NCBI GenBank assembly: GCA_018881555.1
Contig: JACAXG010000018.1
Coordinates: forward strand, 984,405 to 1,048,404
Reading direction: 5' to 3'
DNA length: 64,000 nucleotides
DNA from: Amblyornis subalaris
Taxonomy: Eukaryota; Chordata; Aves; Passeriformes; Ptilonorhynchidae
The position numbers were made by a program, and so were the translations under genes. This document shows positions 52,637-64,000 of the stretch, piece by piece (position 1 is the stretch's first letter; each line of letters opens with the position of its first letter). The notes under the pieces are model-generated. The model had not been told where the DNA came from and did no database searches. It was given only the letters and a program-made list of their open reading frames with translations.

Positions 52637-53750
52637 TGTTACGGGTTGTAATTGGATGGAGTTCTGGATCAATGAACAGTTGTGTTCGCTTAGCGAAATG
52701 TGCATATTGAGGAGGAAGAAGACGGAAGTGACGCCGGATGTTCTCCATCTTGGCTCTTGGCTCCAAACTAGGGAGAGAGGGCTGTAGCTCTCAGGGGGCT
52801 TCGGCCCCTCTGGGGCTATAGCAGCCTGGCTCTGCCGCCTCCCTGAGGGGTGGTAGGAGCAGAAACACGCATTGGGCAGCGGCAGTGCCGCGCCGGCGGT
52901 TCCTAGACCCTGGCGGGACCTTCGCCGCTTCTGGACATGTGGGTTCATTTCGAACTGAGACTTACTATGCTACGGGAAAACACTGCAGCGGAGACCGCAC
53001 ACCAAGAGAGAGAGAGAATGAGGACTTTCTAAGGTCAAGATTCTTCATGTATATACTATGAGATACTAGCCTTTCTTCCAAACGGGAGAGAGAGAGAGAG
53101 AGAAGACCTGAGGCACAGAGAGAAGACAACATGGNGGGACCACGTGGCCGGGAACTTACTATAGCTGTACCCCGGACTCAGAGAGGAAGAGACTACAGCT
53201 GGAACTTTTCTTCTGTAAGCCTTAATGAGCTTTAAATGCAATTTAACTATTCTTCTATGAGCCATGAAATATATTTGGGGGGATGGAGAGTTTGTTTCCC
53301 CCACTGCGGGAGAAGTGGCCCATTAGAAGTGCAAAGACGCTGAGATAATTGTGGAGATTGAAGAGAAGGACCTTTTGCCTTTATCTAGATTGGAAATGAC
53401 TCATCCTTAAACAATACACCCCATGAACTGTTTCTTGGGTGAGGAACCAGCTGCAGCAGAAGGGAGAGAGAGGCTTTGTTTCTGTATTAAGAAGGACCCT
53501 TAAAAATCCCATGTTTTGTTTTAAGTTCGTGCGTTCGGTAGAAGGTGATATTGGTGGGTTTTGGGAGAAGCGAAATGTATCTTTATGCCTTAATATTTGT
53601 ATTATTATTCTTTTATTTGTAGCTTATTAGTATTAGTGAACAAAACTATATTTCCATCTTTTAAGATTGCAGCCTGTTTTCTGCCGTCTTATATCCTCTA
53701 AAGAATTCTTATTGGGGATCTGGGATCTTCCCTCAGGTTAACCCATTACA
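52637..53750 (+). mobile_element. Solo ERVL-type LTR with target-site duplication
   Basis: The element begins TGTTACGGGTT and ends AACCCATTACA, an imperfect terminal inverted repeat with TG...CA ends. It is flanked by CATTC on both sides (52632-52636 and 53751-53755), the 5-bp duplication usual for ERVL-type elements. It is about 1.1 kb, with no internal viral genes, so it is a solo LTR left by recombination. The left half is GC- and CpG-rich; a GA microsatellite lies at 53085-53103. Plus orientation is inferred from the AT-rich right end, which resembles an R/U5 region. Short open frames inside it are not genes. Confidence 0.85.
53085..53103. repeat. GA microsatellite inside LTR
   Basis: A run of about nine GA dinucleotides; a shorter GA run lies about 80 bases upstream (near 53005-53017). 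Both are within the solo LTR. Confidence 0.9.
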
Positions 53751-53925
53751 CATTCTCATGATTTTTCAACAGTTTAGGGGTTTTTTTGCAGTGCTGTGGC
53801 ACAAAGGTCTAGCATGATTTTCTCACCATCTTCTCCTGCCTAACTAAACTTGGAAAAGCATTTGGTGGTTATCGCATTACAGGACCCAAGATGATTGCTT
53901 CTGCTTTTGAAATGATACTTAGACT

Positions 53926-54052
53926 TACAGAATCATTGAATGGTTTGGGTTGGAAGAGATCTTAAAAATCATCCAGTTCCAACTGGATGCCATGGACAGG
54001 GAACCTTCCACTAGACCAGGTTGCTCAAAGTACCATCCAGCCTGGCCTTGGG
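53926..54052 (-). mobile_element. CR1 LINE 3' fragment
   Basis: ACAGAATCATTGAATGGTTT, then GGGTTGGAAGAGATCTTAAA, then ACAGGGAACCTTCCACTAGA and CATCCAGCCTGGCCTTGGGA is the CR1 3' end in reverse orientation. It is severely 5'-truncated. Confidence 0.92.
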
Positions 54053-56345
54053 AAGTAATTTTTATGAAAAAGGAACCTTAACTAGAATTCTTTTTTTCCA
54101 TCTTTAGTTGATAATTCTGTATCNCTGAACTATAGAAGACAGAACTAGAAATCTGGGAAAGATGACATTAGAAACACCTAACAAAAAAAATCTGCCTAGG
54201 GCTCATGAAAGACTGTTTGAAATCCAAATTTGCATCATCCAAACTGTAAAAATTGACAAAGAAACAGAAAATTACTTTTATATACGTTTTAGTGACAAAC
54301 CTACTGCTAAATTCTCATGCTTCTCTCTAATTTCATATATCATTCCGAATGCAGCCAGAGAAGTAGTACATTTATCCACCAAAATACTTTAAATAAACAC
54401 AACAGTTAAAAAACACCCAATCACACAGAATGATCATATCTTTTCTTCCAAGACAACTTGCTCAATAAAAATACAGTAAGGCCACAGATTTGTTTCTGCT
54501 ATTGTAAAGATTCTGCAGATTTAGTCTGCTGTAATCATATAAATTCATCCATCAATAAACATAACTACTGTAAGTCTTATTCAAGAAATGCCATTAAAAA
54601 TACCGGAATGGTAGAGCAAAAATAGCAGTCTGAAAAGCAAATAAACCATCCGTAGCTATTTTTATAAGACCTAAACCACCTACACCATACTGTCAAAAAT
54701 TACTTTTCCCCATGAATTTTAAAACTGTTTTATGTGGCAAAAATAATCACCCTTTGTGCCTATAGTGCAGTGTTTATATGTTTCCCCTTGTTCAGTTTTC
54801 GATACAGGAATAAATCATTGTTCCTGCAATTTTCCAGCAATGGTTCCAGCTGTTGTAGTTTCAGCCTGCATAGAACAGCATCAAAGGATACAAATCTTCT
54901 GGTTTGGGAAGAAAAATTCTCATCCTCAGTTTATTTCTACCACTTTATTTTCAAAGCACCTTAATTTTCTAGGTTTTCCACCTCAGCTGTATTTAGGAGT
55001 TATTCCTACGGATATGAGCATTACTGTGAATCAGGTGCATATTTGATTTTTTTTTATATTGCCCAAGTATCCTTCCATCTCCAAAACCAGTCTAATTCTT
55101 TCTCAAACTGTGGAATATTGCACATGGCTCCTGGACTTCATTAGTTTGATCAGTCACCACAGCAGTATTTGATACAGTGCTTGTCACTGTTGGATTATAA
55201 ATTACGGAAAATATGTTGAATACATTACTGATTTTGAAAAGAAAAAAAAAGCACCAGTTAAGGAGATCTTATACCAAGGCTCACAAAGCAGCAGAGACCT
55301 TGACTTAACTTAAGTCATGAAAATGGATCCAATGATTTCACTAGGAATCTTCCTTTGCATTCCTTGAAATAAAATATTTTAATGAAGTTTTAAAAAGAGT
55401 TAAAATGGCGAAAATACTGACTTCATGTCCATTGCATCCACTAAGCATTAGCACTTCAGAGGAGAAGGATTGACTTCATGGTAGTATTTCCCTTACTAAT
55501 GGTGCCCCAATGTCAGCTATCATATTGGTCACTTGGACTTTTTATTTCCAGCTCACTCGAAAACCTTATTCATGTGTGACCCCTAAGCCAGGTTGGAAAC
55601 CCATTTGCAGCACAGTTAAATGGAGTGGCCACTTAGTAATCTGAGGTCTGTAGGTCTTAGAGGGATGAAACCTTAGAGATAACTGGATCCCAGGAATGCT
55701 ATCCAGTCAACAGACCAGCCAAATGAACAGACATTTCAGTGTATGGGTTATACAGAGGATGCTAATCTAGGACAGGTCATGCAATGCAACAGAAATACAG
55801 CTGCTAGTTCTAGCCACCAAACACCTACCAGAGAATAAAAGCAGCCTCTGGCCACTCATAAGCTGACCACCTCTGACATATACATCAAATAATGTCTTAA
55901 ACCTACAGCCATTTACTTATTGTTCCTCCTACTATAAATGTTGGGTTTGAACCTTACACAGTCTTACTGCCCTGCAAACCAAGACTACAGGGATCGTTTT
56001 CAGGTGGATGTAAGTGTAAGAAAACGTGATTCCATTACAGCCACAATGCAAATAAGATACCTTTCCTAACAATTTTGTCTTCACTACGTTCCATTATTTC
56101 CAGTTAGTTAGATATCCTTTCAATCTGTCTGAAAAGTTTAATTCTCTCCCTTCATGATGTTTATTAACTTTAAATAGTTCTGCCATTATTCCCTACGATC
56201 ATCATCTTGTAATTGTGGTTTCCCTGAGTTTTACACATTAAACTAGATTCACACATAGGGTTAAAGAGACAACCCAACTCTACTTAAGTTCAGTTGTGCC
56301 GTCCCCAGCTGTGTTACCAACCCTGCTGGGTTTATGCTGACTTAC
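54053..56345. other. Non-coding upstream flank
   Basis: AT-rich sequence without a recognised gene or repeat. Plus-strand frames at 54734-54964 and 54756-55046 overlap in different registers and show no domain. Confidence 0.55.
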
Positions 56346-56798
56346 CTAGCTGAAACTCCTACAGAGGCTGCACTGACTCCTCCCTGACACATTTGTCTCA
56401 CTGGACATCAGGAGGAGATTCACACCCATGCCCGCTTTTTCCTTAGGGAGCTCTCTGGACAGGCAAGTCAGGATCTGACTTCTCTTCATAAAAGTCTTAC
56501 TGATTAGGAATGCTCTGTAAAATTTATTGTCTCCTTGTCTCCTCCAGACCACTGGAAAATACATATTAGGCATCTGTGCATCCTGTACAACAAGAGGAAC
56601 TTGCTTTTCAGCAGCAGAACTTTCAGGAGGATCTGTGCAACTTTCAGGGAATATTATCCTATGTGATTGATTGTTTTCACAAATACGCTTGACCAAATTC
56701 CTAAAACATTCTGAATCAACATCTTCAAAAAGATAGTGCAACAGAGTAGGTTTTCTTACAAAAAACAGATTTTGCCATGCAGATTGTAAATGAGGCAT
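56346..56798 (-). CDS. Orphan 150-codon open frame in a candidate exon
   Basis: The frame runs from ATG at 56798 to TAG at 56346. I do not recognise the product. It is mixed and protein-like, with charged and hydrophobic residues alternating (for example FEDVDSECFRNLVKRICEN and FPVVWRRQGDNKFYRAFLIS), with no signal peptide or membrane segment. Eleven bases upstream of the ATG is a plausible acceptor (TTTATTGATTTCAG|TG) with a consensus branch point, ACTAAC, about 25 bases further up. The stop codon is followed directly by GTAAGT, so TAG|GTAAGT is a near-perfect donor. An in-frame TAA touches the ATG, so this frame cannot continue from an earlier exon. Possibilities are a lineage-specific spliced gene, a decayed exon or coincidence. 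Frames of this length do occur by chance in this window. Confidence 0.3.
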   Translation of the reverse strand: MPHLQSAWQNLFFVRKPTLLHYLFEDVDSECFRNLVKRICENNQSHRIIFPESCTDPPESSAAEKQVPLVVQDAQMPNMYFPVVWRRQGDNKFYRAFLISKTFMKRSQILTCLSRELPKEKAGMGVNLLLMSSETNVSGRSQCSLCRSFS

Positions 56799-57028
56799 TT
56801 ATAATGTCACTGAAATCAATAAATGTACCATTTCTGTAGTTAGTTTGACTCTATAATTTTGAGTTTTAAAATAAATGAACATATAAGATAACAAAAAAAT
56901 TGCAGAAGGCAGGTGGAAATGTTTAAGTGTCTCTCTTAAAACAAACAAACAAGAAAGAAGATATTTGGAAAGATTTTAGCTGGAAGCTCATGAATGTGAA
57001 CTACAATACCATGAAATATTGCCAAGAG

Positions 57029-57742
57029 ATGACCTATGGTGGTGGCTTGGCCTGCAGCTGGAGATGCTGTGGAGGATAAGCCAGCCACACAAATAACCGA
57101 GGAGCCAGTGGGGCCAGGGAGCCCAGGTGTTGTATTAAGCAAAGGCTCCGAGGTCCAAGATCTCCCCCTAGATTGTGGTAAGGAGGAAAGTCTCTCCCAC
57201 CCAGGCCTTAGAGTGGTATGCTCCCCCATTCATTTGGTTCATCCTTGTCAATCTAAGTTCTGTATATGGTTATGTTCCAGAATGTTCTCCCTCACTCGAC
57301 ACCCCATTGGCTTTGCTCCCCTGCTCCTCCCCTTGCCTACCCTTATTGGTTTGTGTACTGCTACCCTGCCTTTTCTCCTCCCCCTAACCCTAACGTGATT
57401 GGCCCTCAGTGTTCTCTCCACCCCTTGTCTGTGCTATATAAAACCTTGTGTCATGCTGTTCTTTTGGCTCTCCTTCCCTGACCTTTCAAAAAGGAACACC
57501 TGTGAAACATCATAAGGAGAGTCCACCCCCGACCCTTTATTCCCGTCTTAAGGTGTCTGCTGGGCGACTGCCTGCTTAACCACCTGCGCTGGTGGGGTTA
57601 GCAGGTGGAAGGCACGGCACTGTGCCCTTCCCCACCAGCTGTCGCACACCGCACCGAGGCACTGCCAGACAAACGTGAGGCTTCTAGGAAGGTCGCGGCC
57701 ATTGACCATCCACCTGGATGAGGCCACATCGTGACAATGACC
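57029..57742. repeat. 6-bp target-site duplication flanking solo LTR
   Basis: ATGACC occurs at 57029-57034 and 57737-57742, immediately outside the LTR. Six-base duplications are usual for class II (ERVK-like) retroviruses. Confidence 0.8.
57035..57736 (+). mobile_element. Solo endogenous retrovirus LTR with promoter motifs
   Basis: The element is 702 bases, starts TATGGTGGTGGC (the expected TG start appears mutated) and ends CATCGTGACA. It contains three inverted CCAAT boxes (ATTGG at 57306, 57345 and 57398) followed by a TATA box (TATATAAAA at 57435-57443), the order expected of a plus-strand U3 promoter. No internal viral sequence is present. Frames of up to 120 codons across it are by-products of its pyrimidine-rich sequence. 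Confidence 0.85.
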
Positions 57743-60734
57743 CACTAATGTCAACGAGATGAGAACAGTGTCATTGGCTTAATAGGAGCAAGATGAGGCT
57801 TTGTAGATAATCATACACCAGTCTACTGACTCAGGGCCAGACTCTGCAGGTAATCAAGTACATCCTAGAAGCTGCTGTTCTGATGAGCATGAGTAGATCA
57901 CATCACCTTCTGTGCAATATCATGCTTTACAGTTCTCAGAATAGCATCTGCTTCTTTGATATATGTGTGTCACAAGGGTTTGGGTAGGGAATCCTTGGAC
58001 AATAATATTTTAGAAGAGCTTTCGTTGGCTCCCTTTTTTTCGAAACATGTGCAGATGTAAGAGGCAGAAAGGTTTGGCTCTTAATGCCATAAAATTCCTC
58101 ATCTGCACACCTGCACTTCTGGCTAACCATCAGAATGCTGCGAGATGATAAGTGGCACTGCTGTATGATTAATATTAGTGTTTAACATGTACTAGCTCTG
58201 TGCATTGACCAAGCTAATCAAAACTAAATAATACATGGCACTATCCAACTGGCTAAAAATAGAGCAAATTCCATCAAATTCTTACCCCTTTTGAAGTCAA
58301 CAGAGTTAATTGTTCCAAACACCGTATGGGTTGATCTTAGGCTTGGTCATAGACTGAGTGCAGCTGTAGCACTGACCAGTACAGTAAAGGCATTCATCTG
58401 GCATGTGGTCTGAACATCCTTCTTTCCAAATCCTCAAGGAACCACATTGGATAAGTTACTTAAAAAGAGTCCTCTTCTCAGACAAAATTTCAACATAGCA
58501 TCTGTCATTTTACCATATTCAACATCAGCAAGGCCATCAATACACACCAAATCTAGGAAACTCCCACGGGATTCTCCTGTGATAGGCATGTGATATGCTG
58601 ATTCACTCACTCAGGATACTTTGCCATATGGCTGGACTGTGGTGCTGAGCTTTCTTTTCAGAGCACTTCTTATTGCTAAAGAAACCTCTGAATACTTGTC
58701 TAGTTCTAGAAAAGCACTGGGAACAACTTTCTTAGCCATTGTTTCATATGAGAACTGAATTTGCCTCTCTGCTGTTTTTACTATGTATTTCTCAAATAAC
58801 TATCAGTAAGCACTCTATCATCAGAACTCTTTAGAAAAAAAATATTCAAACTAGAATTCACCAGCTATGAATGTTTCTCCCCCAGGTTGTATTCCCATGC
58901 ATTTTTCTAAGAAGTGTTCTCCTTTTCAAGCCAGGCTTTTCTTCCAGGCTTAATGTAGAGCATTCATATATTTGTGATTGGCTGCTAGATATCCAGCCAA
59001 GAAAGCAGCTACAAATAGCTATCAGGCCAATGTGAAAATATTTCTGTGTAAAATACACTGGACAGAAATACAGCATCTCTACTATTTTGTTGATGACCTG
59101 TGTTCTCCATCTCCAGAGGTGACCAGGTCACTCCAGACTAGAGCCCAAGGATACCATACAGACATTAGGGAAGATTTTGGGAGCAAAGAACTGAAGCTTG
59201 AGATTCAAGCTAACACATCAGCAAGATTTCATTCTTGGCAGCTGAGGAAGTGGCTAGAAGTAAAGGGTCTGAAGCGCAGAAAGAAATATTAAGGTGAGGT
59301 ATCAGGAAAAGTTCCATAAGGTGAATTGCCAACACTTGAAGAGAATTCCTCTGGTTACTGCATATCCCTGTGCACTTTTTTAAGCACCAGTAGAACAAGG
59401 CTTCGTCAAGAACGGCCGAGGTATAGCTGATCCTGGTTTGGAGCCAAGAGGTTCACCAGGTGGCCACTAACTGCCATAGTTTACATGTGTATAGGCCTTA
59501 TTTTAAACCAGAACACCACAAACAGGAATTTAGACCTCAAAAGAGCAAAAGCACTAAGCAACACCTTTGCCTCAACTTTTCCTCTACCCTTTTTCAACTG
59601 GATGTTCCTTCTACTCCTTTCAAGCTACAGTCCTCCTTGTATATTTTAGTCTCCTGGCCCATTTGCATACAGGTTTTCAAAGCTCTTCTATGCTTTAGGC
59701 TTATATTATCATTTAGTTTTCCAGTCACTCTGCTTGCCAGCTTCTTTACCCTCCATTACCTTGTCTGATAGAATTTAGATTGCTTTTCCAGTATCTACTT
59801 CACCGAACCATTTAAAAGTCATTCTTAACCACTCTTGTATTATTTCTACAGCAACTTTCATTTATTATTCTCGAAATCCCTTACATGTTGTACATACAGG
59901 TCTAAGATTATGAGGAGAAAAATATCTTAGGTAGAAGTTTGTTAGTAGTGGAATCTTTTGTAGCTTTTTTAAGCAGATGTTTCAACTATCAATAATAACT
60001 TTTTATCATGAGTACAGAAGACTTCCTGTGCATAAAACCATGAATACAATACTATGATAGGGAGTGCTTGTTATTAACCTTACAGTGTATTTAGTGTTTT
60101 TATTTAGTATTTTTATTGCTGTACCTGCAGACACTTGGGTTTTTTTGATATTTTCACTTGAAGATGGGTCTGAGGCACAAGAAAATATTGTTTCAATTGT
60201 CATTGTTCTCAATTGATAAACAAAGCAATGGAGAAGGAGCATATATAGTATATGTATATAGTTACAGTACATGTATCTATATACTGCCTAGGACAGAATA
60301 TGGCATACACATGGCAGATACTGGCATGTATAAGCTGGGGAGCACTTTTGCACAAATAACCTGGGTAGCAGCAATTACACCAAGCAAGCAGACACGGGTA
60401 GCTGTGAGGCTCAGAACTGAAAGGGCTAAAGGAAGTACAGGTCAAAGAAGTATCTGCTCCAGAACCTGTCATACCCAGGGAAGAGAATCTGGCCATTTGG
60501 GTGCTCTGAAAATTTCTAAGACCAGGAAAGGGTGCATTAGATGAGATTAAAGGGGTAAGGTCTCATCTTCCTGGATGAACTGCACAGCTGATTGTAAGGT
60601 AAATGCCTTGTAAAGACCTTGTAAATGTCATGACAAGGTATTTAAATGTTATTTTCCCCTAGGACGGTCACATTTTTAGAAAAGAAACTGAGAATAGATG
60701 CAAACACAGTTATCACTGTTGTGTTTACACTTTA
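57743..60734. other. Non-coding upstream flank
   Basis: AT-rich sequence with no supported gene. It includes an imperfect AT-rich inverted repeat at 60248-60285. Open frames reach 128 codons without recognisable domains. Confidence 0.55.
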
Positions 60735-60888
60735 CCCAAAGAAGCTGTGGATGTCCTATCCTTGGAAGTGTTCAAGACCAGGTTGGATGGGGCTCTGAGA
60801 AACCTGGTCTAGTGAAAGATGTCCCTGCCTGTGGCAGGGAGGTTGGATAAGATCCTTTCCAACCCAAACCACTCTATGATTCTATGAA
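60735..60888 (+). mobile_element. CR1 LINE 3' fragment
   Basis: AAGAAGCTGTGGATGTCC, then AAGACCAGGTTGGATGGGGC, then TTTCCAACCCAAACCACTC and TATGATTCTATGA is the CR1 3' end in sense orientation, including the terminal 7-base repeat. Confidence 0.92.
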
Positions 60889-63800
60889 ATTATGTGTGGA
60901 GTGCTGATCTTTCTCTCTCACAAAGGATGTAACAGAACCCAANGAAGGTAAGATGCAACAATGATGGTTGGAAGTATGAGCAACATCTGTATGAGAAAAG
61001 GCTAGTCAGACTCTTGAGCTTAGATGAAGGATGACTAAAGAGGAGTACAGGATAGTTCTATGAAATAATTGGTAGGGAGAAAGTAGCTCATGAATTCAGC
61101 ATGCAGAAGGGCTAAAACCTATAAAAAGAAACACTTCTTAGTATAATTAAACTCTACATGAGATGTTGTGGAAGCCAGAAGTATAAAGAGACAGTAGAGA
61201 GAGGTAATGGCACATTAAAGCATTTGAGCATCATGGTACAGATGAAACATCCAGCCAGGTCTGAAAGTCCCTGAGTTGCCATTTACAGAAAGGCTGGATG
61301 GCACCAGGGAAAAGATTAGTCAGTATTTGCCCTGTTTCCTTTATTTTTCTCCAAACAACTGTTATAGGATATTGAGAGAAGGTGTTCTATTTATATCGTG
61401 TTCTATTTATATCTCTCCGCTGTGTTTGTATCACCATTTTAACTTTTTAAATGCAAAGTAGCTAAACTATAAAAGGNGAGCACAGCAGCAAGTACACCTT
61501 TCTATCCCTATGAACTACACTCAGACACCAACCAGTAATAACAACATAACAACAAAGGCATGTGAAATTCAATGATTGACATGTGATTTTCCACTACTTC
61601 AATGGCATTATTGAACTAGCCAGACAACTACCAGAATTTTGTCCTAATGCTANTAATTTCATGACCTTGAATTGACTTTTGCAAGACATTAAGCAAGTCA
61701 GCCATGTGAACATCTGGGGCCCAAGAAACTTGGTGCAAAAGCATGAAGCTTAAAGTCTCCCTCTTATGGAATATGTTATTTCAGTGAATAAATGGTGCAA
61801 GATTACTGAATTGCAAGAATTCATCACCTAGTCACAGAGGGATTTAGGAAAATTAAATGATTCAGTGTCTCAGAAATTGTGAGGGTAGACTGGAGTATGT
61901 GTTCTGGACAAATAGGATTAAAGACATAATGGCAAAAACAGAACTGCAGAAAGAAGTCTGTATCTGCTGGATAGATTATTATTAGTTACTAGACACTTTC
62001 AGCAACAATTTTGGTTAAAATTTATTGAACTCTTCCTAATGCATAGTGATGGTAAAATTCAAGTAACGCTCACCAGGAAAAAGGACCTGCAAACTGTTAT
62101 GTTTCTAAACACTCAGTTCTAGCCTCATGCAGAATGACTACTTCAGTTTTAGAGTTTTTGCTCACACTAATCTCTATATTGCCTGCTCTCCTAAAACATC
62201 ACATGGCACCTACCTGCTCCTTTGCTTTATAATAAGCTGCAAAGTCTATTCCAGGTTGATTTCGGCAAAGTCTTGTCACTAACTGATAATACCAGAAATT
62301 ATGGTCTCTATCATATAATTAATATCAATCTGAATAGAAGTAAGGTGTAGTTGCTACTTATTAAAATCCTTGCTCTAAACCATGCAAAATATGTATAATT
62401 AATTTCATAAAAAGAGCAGATTCTACTAAAATCAAGTGCCCTCTCATCACAGTCATAGTGACTGTTCTGTTACTTATGGTCTGCCTATGACTTCACTTAA
62501 TTAATCCTCTTTACTAAAGCTTTTATTGTCCTAATTTACAATCTCAACATAGAAAAAGTGTTGGAAGCATTGCTTTTACTCTATTTAATGACTACTCCTT
62601 CTGAAAAGTATCTGCTTTGTTGTTTGAATTACAGCTTCTGAGTATGAAGTTCAGAATTTCTCATTCATACTTAGGACCTTAGTTTATAGTAAATTATGGA
62701 GTGCAGTCTATTTCAATAATGAACCAAAACACACTGTTTCAACGAGGTTAAGAAACTAAATTACACAAATTAAAGTCCTAGTGATTTGGGGTTTAGTCAG
62801 GATCAGCACAAATGGAAAGAGAACACCAAACCCCACAAAGGACAGCTTTCAAATCTCAGTCAGACAAGTGACAAAGTTGTAAAGATTAGGAACACAGGAT
62901 CAATATGGTTCCATCTCCTGGAATAAGCCTGTATTAAATGTTTACATTCTGAAAGCATCCTGATGTACCTGATTTCTGTGAGTTTGAAAAATTGATCAAA
63001 CATAAGGATCTGATTGTTGTATCTAAAAGAATCCTCTCAAAGTATGTGGGAAGTGATAGGCACGGGATTCTTAGGGAGGCTAAGATATCTGCCTTGAGCT
63101 TCTTGCAATATAAAATCTTCTTTACAAACAAATAAATTAGAATTACTTTTTTCAATAGTTTTTAAGGACATTTAGAACCTTTAAAATTTCACCAATTATT
63201 TCTTGTGTATTCAAAAGGTTGTCAAGTTTAAAATGAAGCAACTGCAGAAAAAGTGTCAGAGAATCCAGTTTTTCCCAGACAAAGCCTTCCAATTATAAAC
63301 TACAATCAAAATAAACCATGTTTTAGTGAGTTCCCCTGATTTAAAATATGTACTTCAAAATTTACTAGCATTAAGAAAACCTGGTACTCAAGATGGATTG
63401 ACACTGATGCCTGAACACATTTGAATCAAAGCTATTCCAACACTAACAGGTTACTCCGCCCTAACCAGCCAACCTGCTCTCACAAAACATGCAGGAATAT
63501 TATACTTCTTCTACTCCCTTCCAAATTCCAGTGATTAAGTGTAACTGTTGGTGAAACCAGACCTGGCTGTGTCTTTCCCTAGGAAAGAGGCTGTTATTAT
63601 TTATTTTCACTAAATGACAAAAAACTTCTTGATGCTGGTGAAAGGACAAAGGAAGCTAAAACCACGAGTGGAACATCCATCTGCAAAAACATGCCATTGT
63701 CTAGAAAAATAGAATAGGTATAGCTGCAGGAAATAAAAAAGAAAGGAGTGGGGGTGGGAGGATTATGCCTAATATGTCAAAATCTGACCCTAATGTGACA

Positions 63801-64000
63801 GGCAGGGACAGGCGAACGGAAGATCACGGGATGTCACGGGAAGGCAATAGCAGAGCTGAAACTTCTCCCTAACTCAAACCCTCCCTTCAGATAAGCAATC
63901 ACCCGAAGTATGCATGTGCCCCCCTCCTAAAAACCCAGTACTTTTCCACTCCTTACTAACTCCAGCTATCCCACAGTCCCCTTTTCCTGACGTAGTAAAG
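60889..64000. other. Non-coding upstream flank to window edge
   Basis: AT-rich until about 63750, with a 16-base tandem duplication and no supported gene. The last ~230 bases are more GC-rich and C-run-rich and may be the beginning of an LTR or other repeat running off the window. Confidence 0.5.
61382..61413. repeat. Perfect 16-base tandem duplication
   Basis: GTGTTCTATTTATATC is repeated exactly twice head-to-tail with no spacer, consistent with a recent slippage or duplication event. Confidence 0.9.

Noticed and set aside
52575..52948. Overlapping frames on both strands near the left LTR end
   Set aside because: They span the LTR boundary and its target-site duplication, so they cannot be an ancestral gene.
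57382..57394. Telomere-like CCCTAACCCTAAC
   Set aside because: Only two units, inside the U3 region of an LTR; not an interstitial telomere array.
57036..57398. 120-codon plus-strand frame
   Set aside because: Lies entirely within the solo LTR and matches no retroviral protein.
1..64000. CRISPR arrays, operons, tRNA or rRNA genes, mitochondrial insert
   Set aside because: No regularly spaced repeats, cloverleaf-like genes, rRNA motifs or compact coding blocks were seen; the sequence is vertebrate nuclear in character.

Overview
The window looks like bird nuclear DNA, most likely from a songbird. It is mostly AT-rich, CpG-poor, non-coding sequence with one strong CpG island (about 42.9-44.45 kb). 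It carries avian-type CR1 LINE 3' ends, which finish in the typical CCAACCCAAACCATTCTGTGATTCT type tail, and several endogenous retrovirus LTRs of the kinds common in passerines. About 40 isolated N bases suggest a draft assembly. No bacterial, plasmid, phage or CRISPR feature is present.

Only one protein-coding exon can be supported with confidence: the first coding exon of a SORCS-family VPS10P-domain receptor, best matching SORCS2. It lies on the minus strand at 44022-43663, inside the CpG island. It encodes 120 residues: a signal peptide with a nine-leucine core, a propeptide ending in the furin-type site RSRR, and the start of the VPS10P domain ending in GENSS. It begins in a perfect Kozak context (GCCACCATGG) and ends at a GTGAGT splice donor in phase 0. 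Sequence left of 43662 is therefore inferred to be the 5' part of a very long intron 1. Sequence right of about 44.45 kb is the upstream flank of the gene.

Layout: 1-43662 is intron 1. It holds an old CR1 copy (about 5.1-5.4 kb), a small CpG-dense patch (13.8-14.06 kb), two head-to-head LTRs (25.47-26.43 kb), a possible ancient SINE-like repeat (about 34.95 kb), a younger CR1 (36.66 kb) and a reverse-oriented LTR (39.83-40.14 kb). From 42.9 to 44.45 kb come the CpG island, exon 1, leader and promoter region. From 44.45 to 64 kb is the upstream flank, with four CR1 fragments and two solo LTRs that still have intact target-site duplications (52637-53750 with CATTC; 57035-57736 with ATGACC). It also holds one unexplained minus-strand open frame of 150 codons (56798-56346) bounded by good splice signals.

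Most other open frames are short, look random in composition, or fall within repeats or opposite the GC-rich exon, and are not called as genes. I see no clearly new multi-gene system. The items most worth checking are the orphan candidate exon at 56.3-56.8 kb, the repeat-encoded signal peptide and uORF of the SORCS2-like gene, and the CpG-dense intronic patch.
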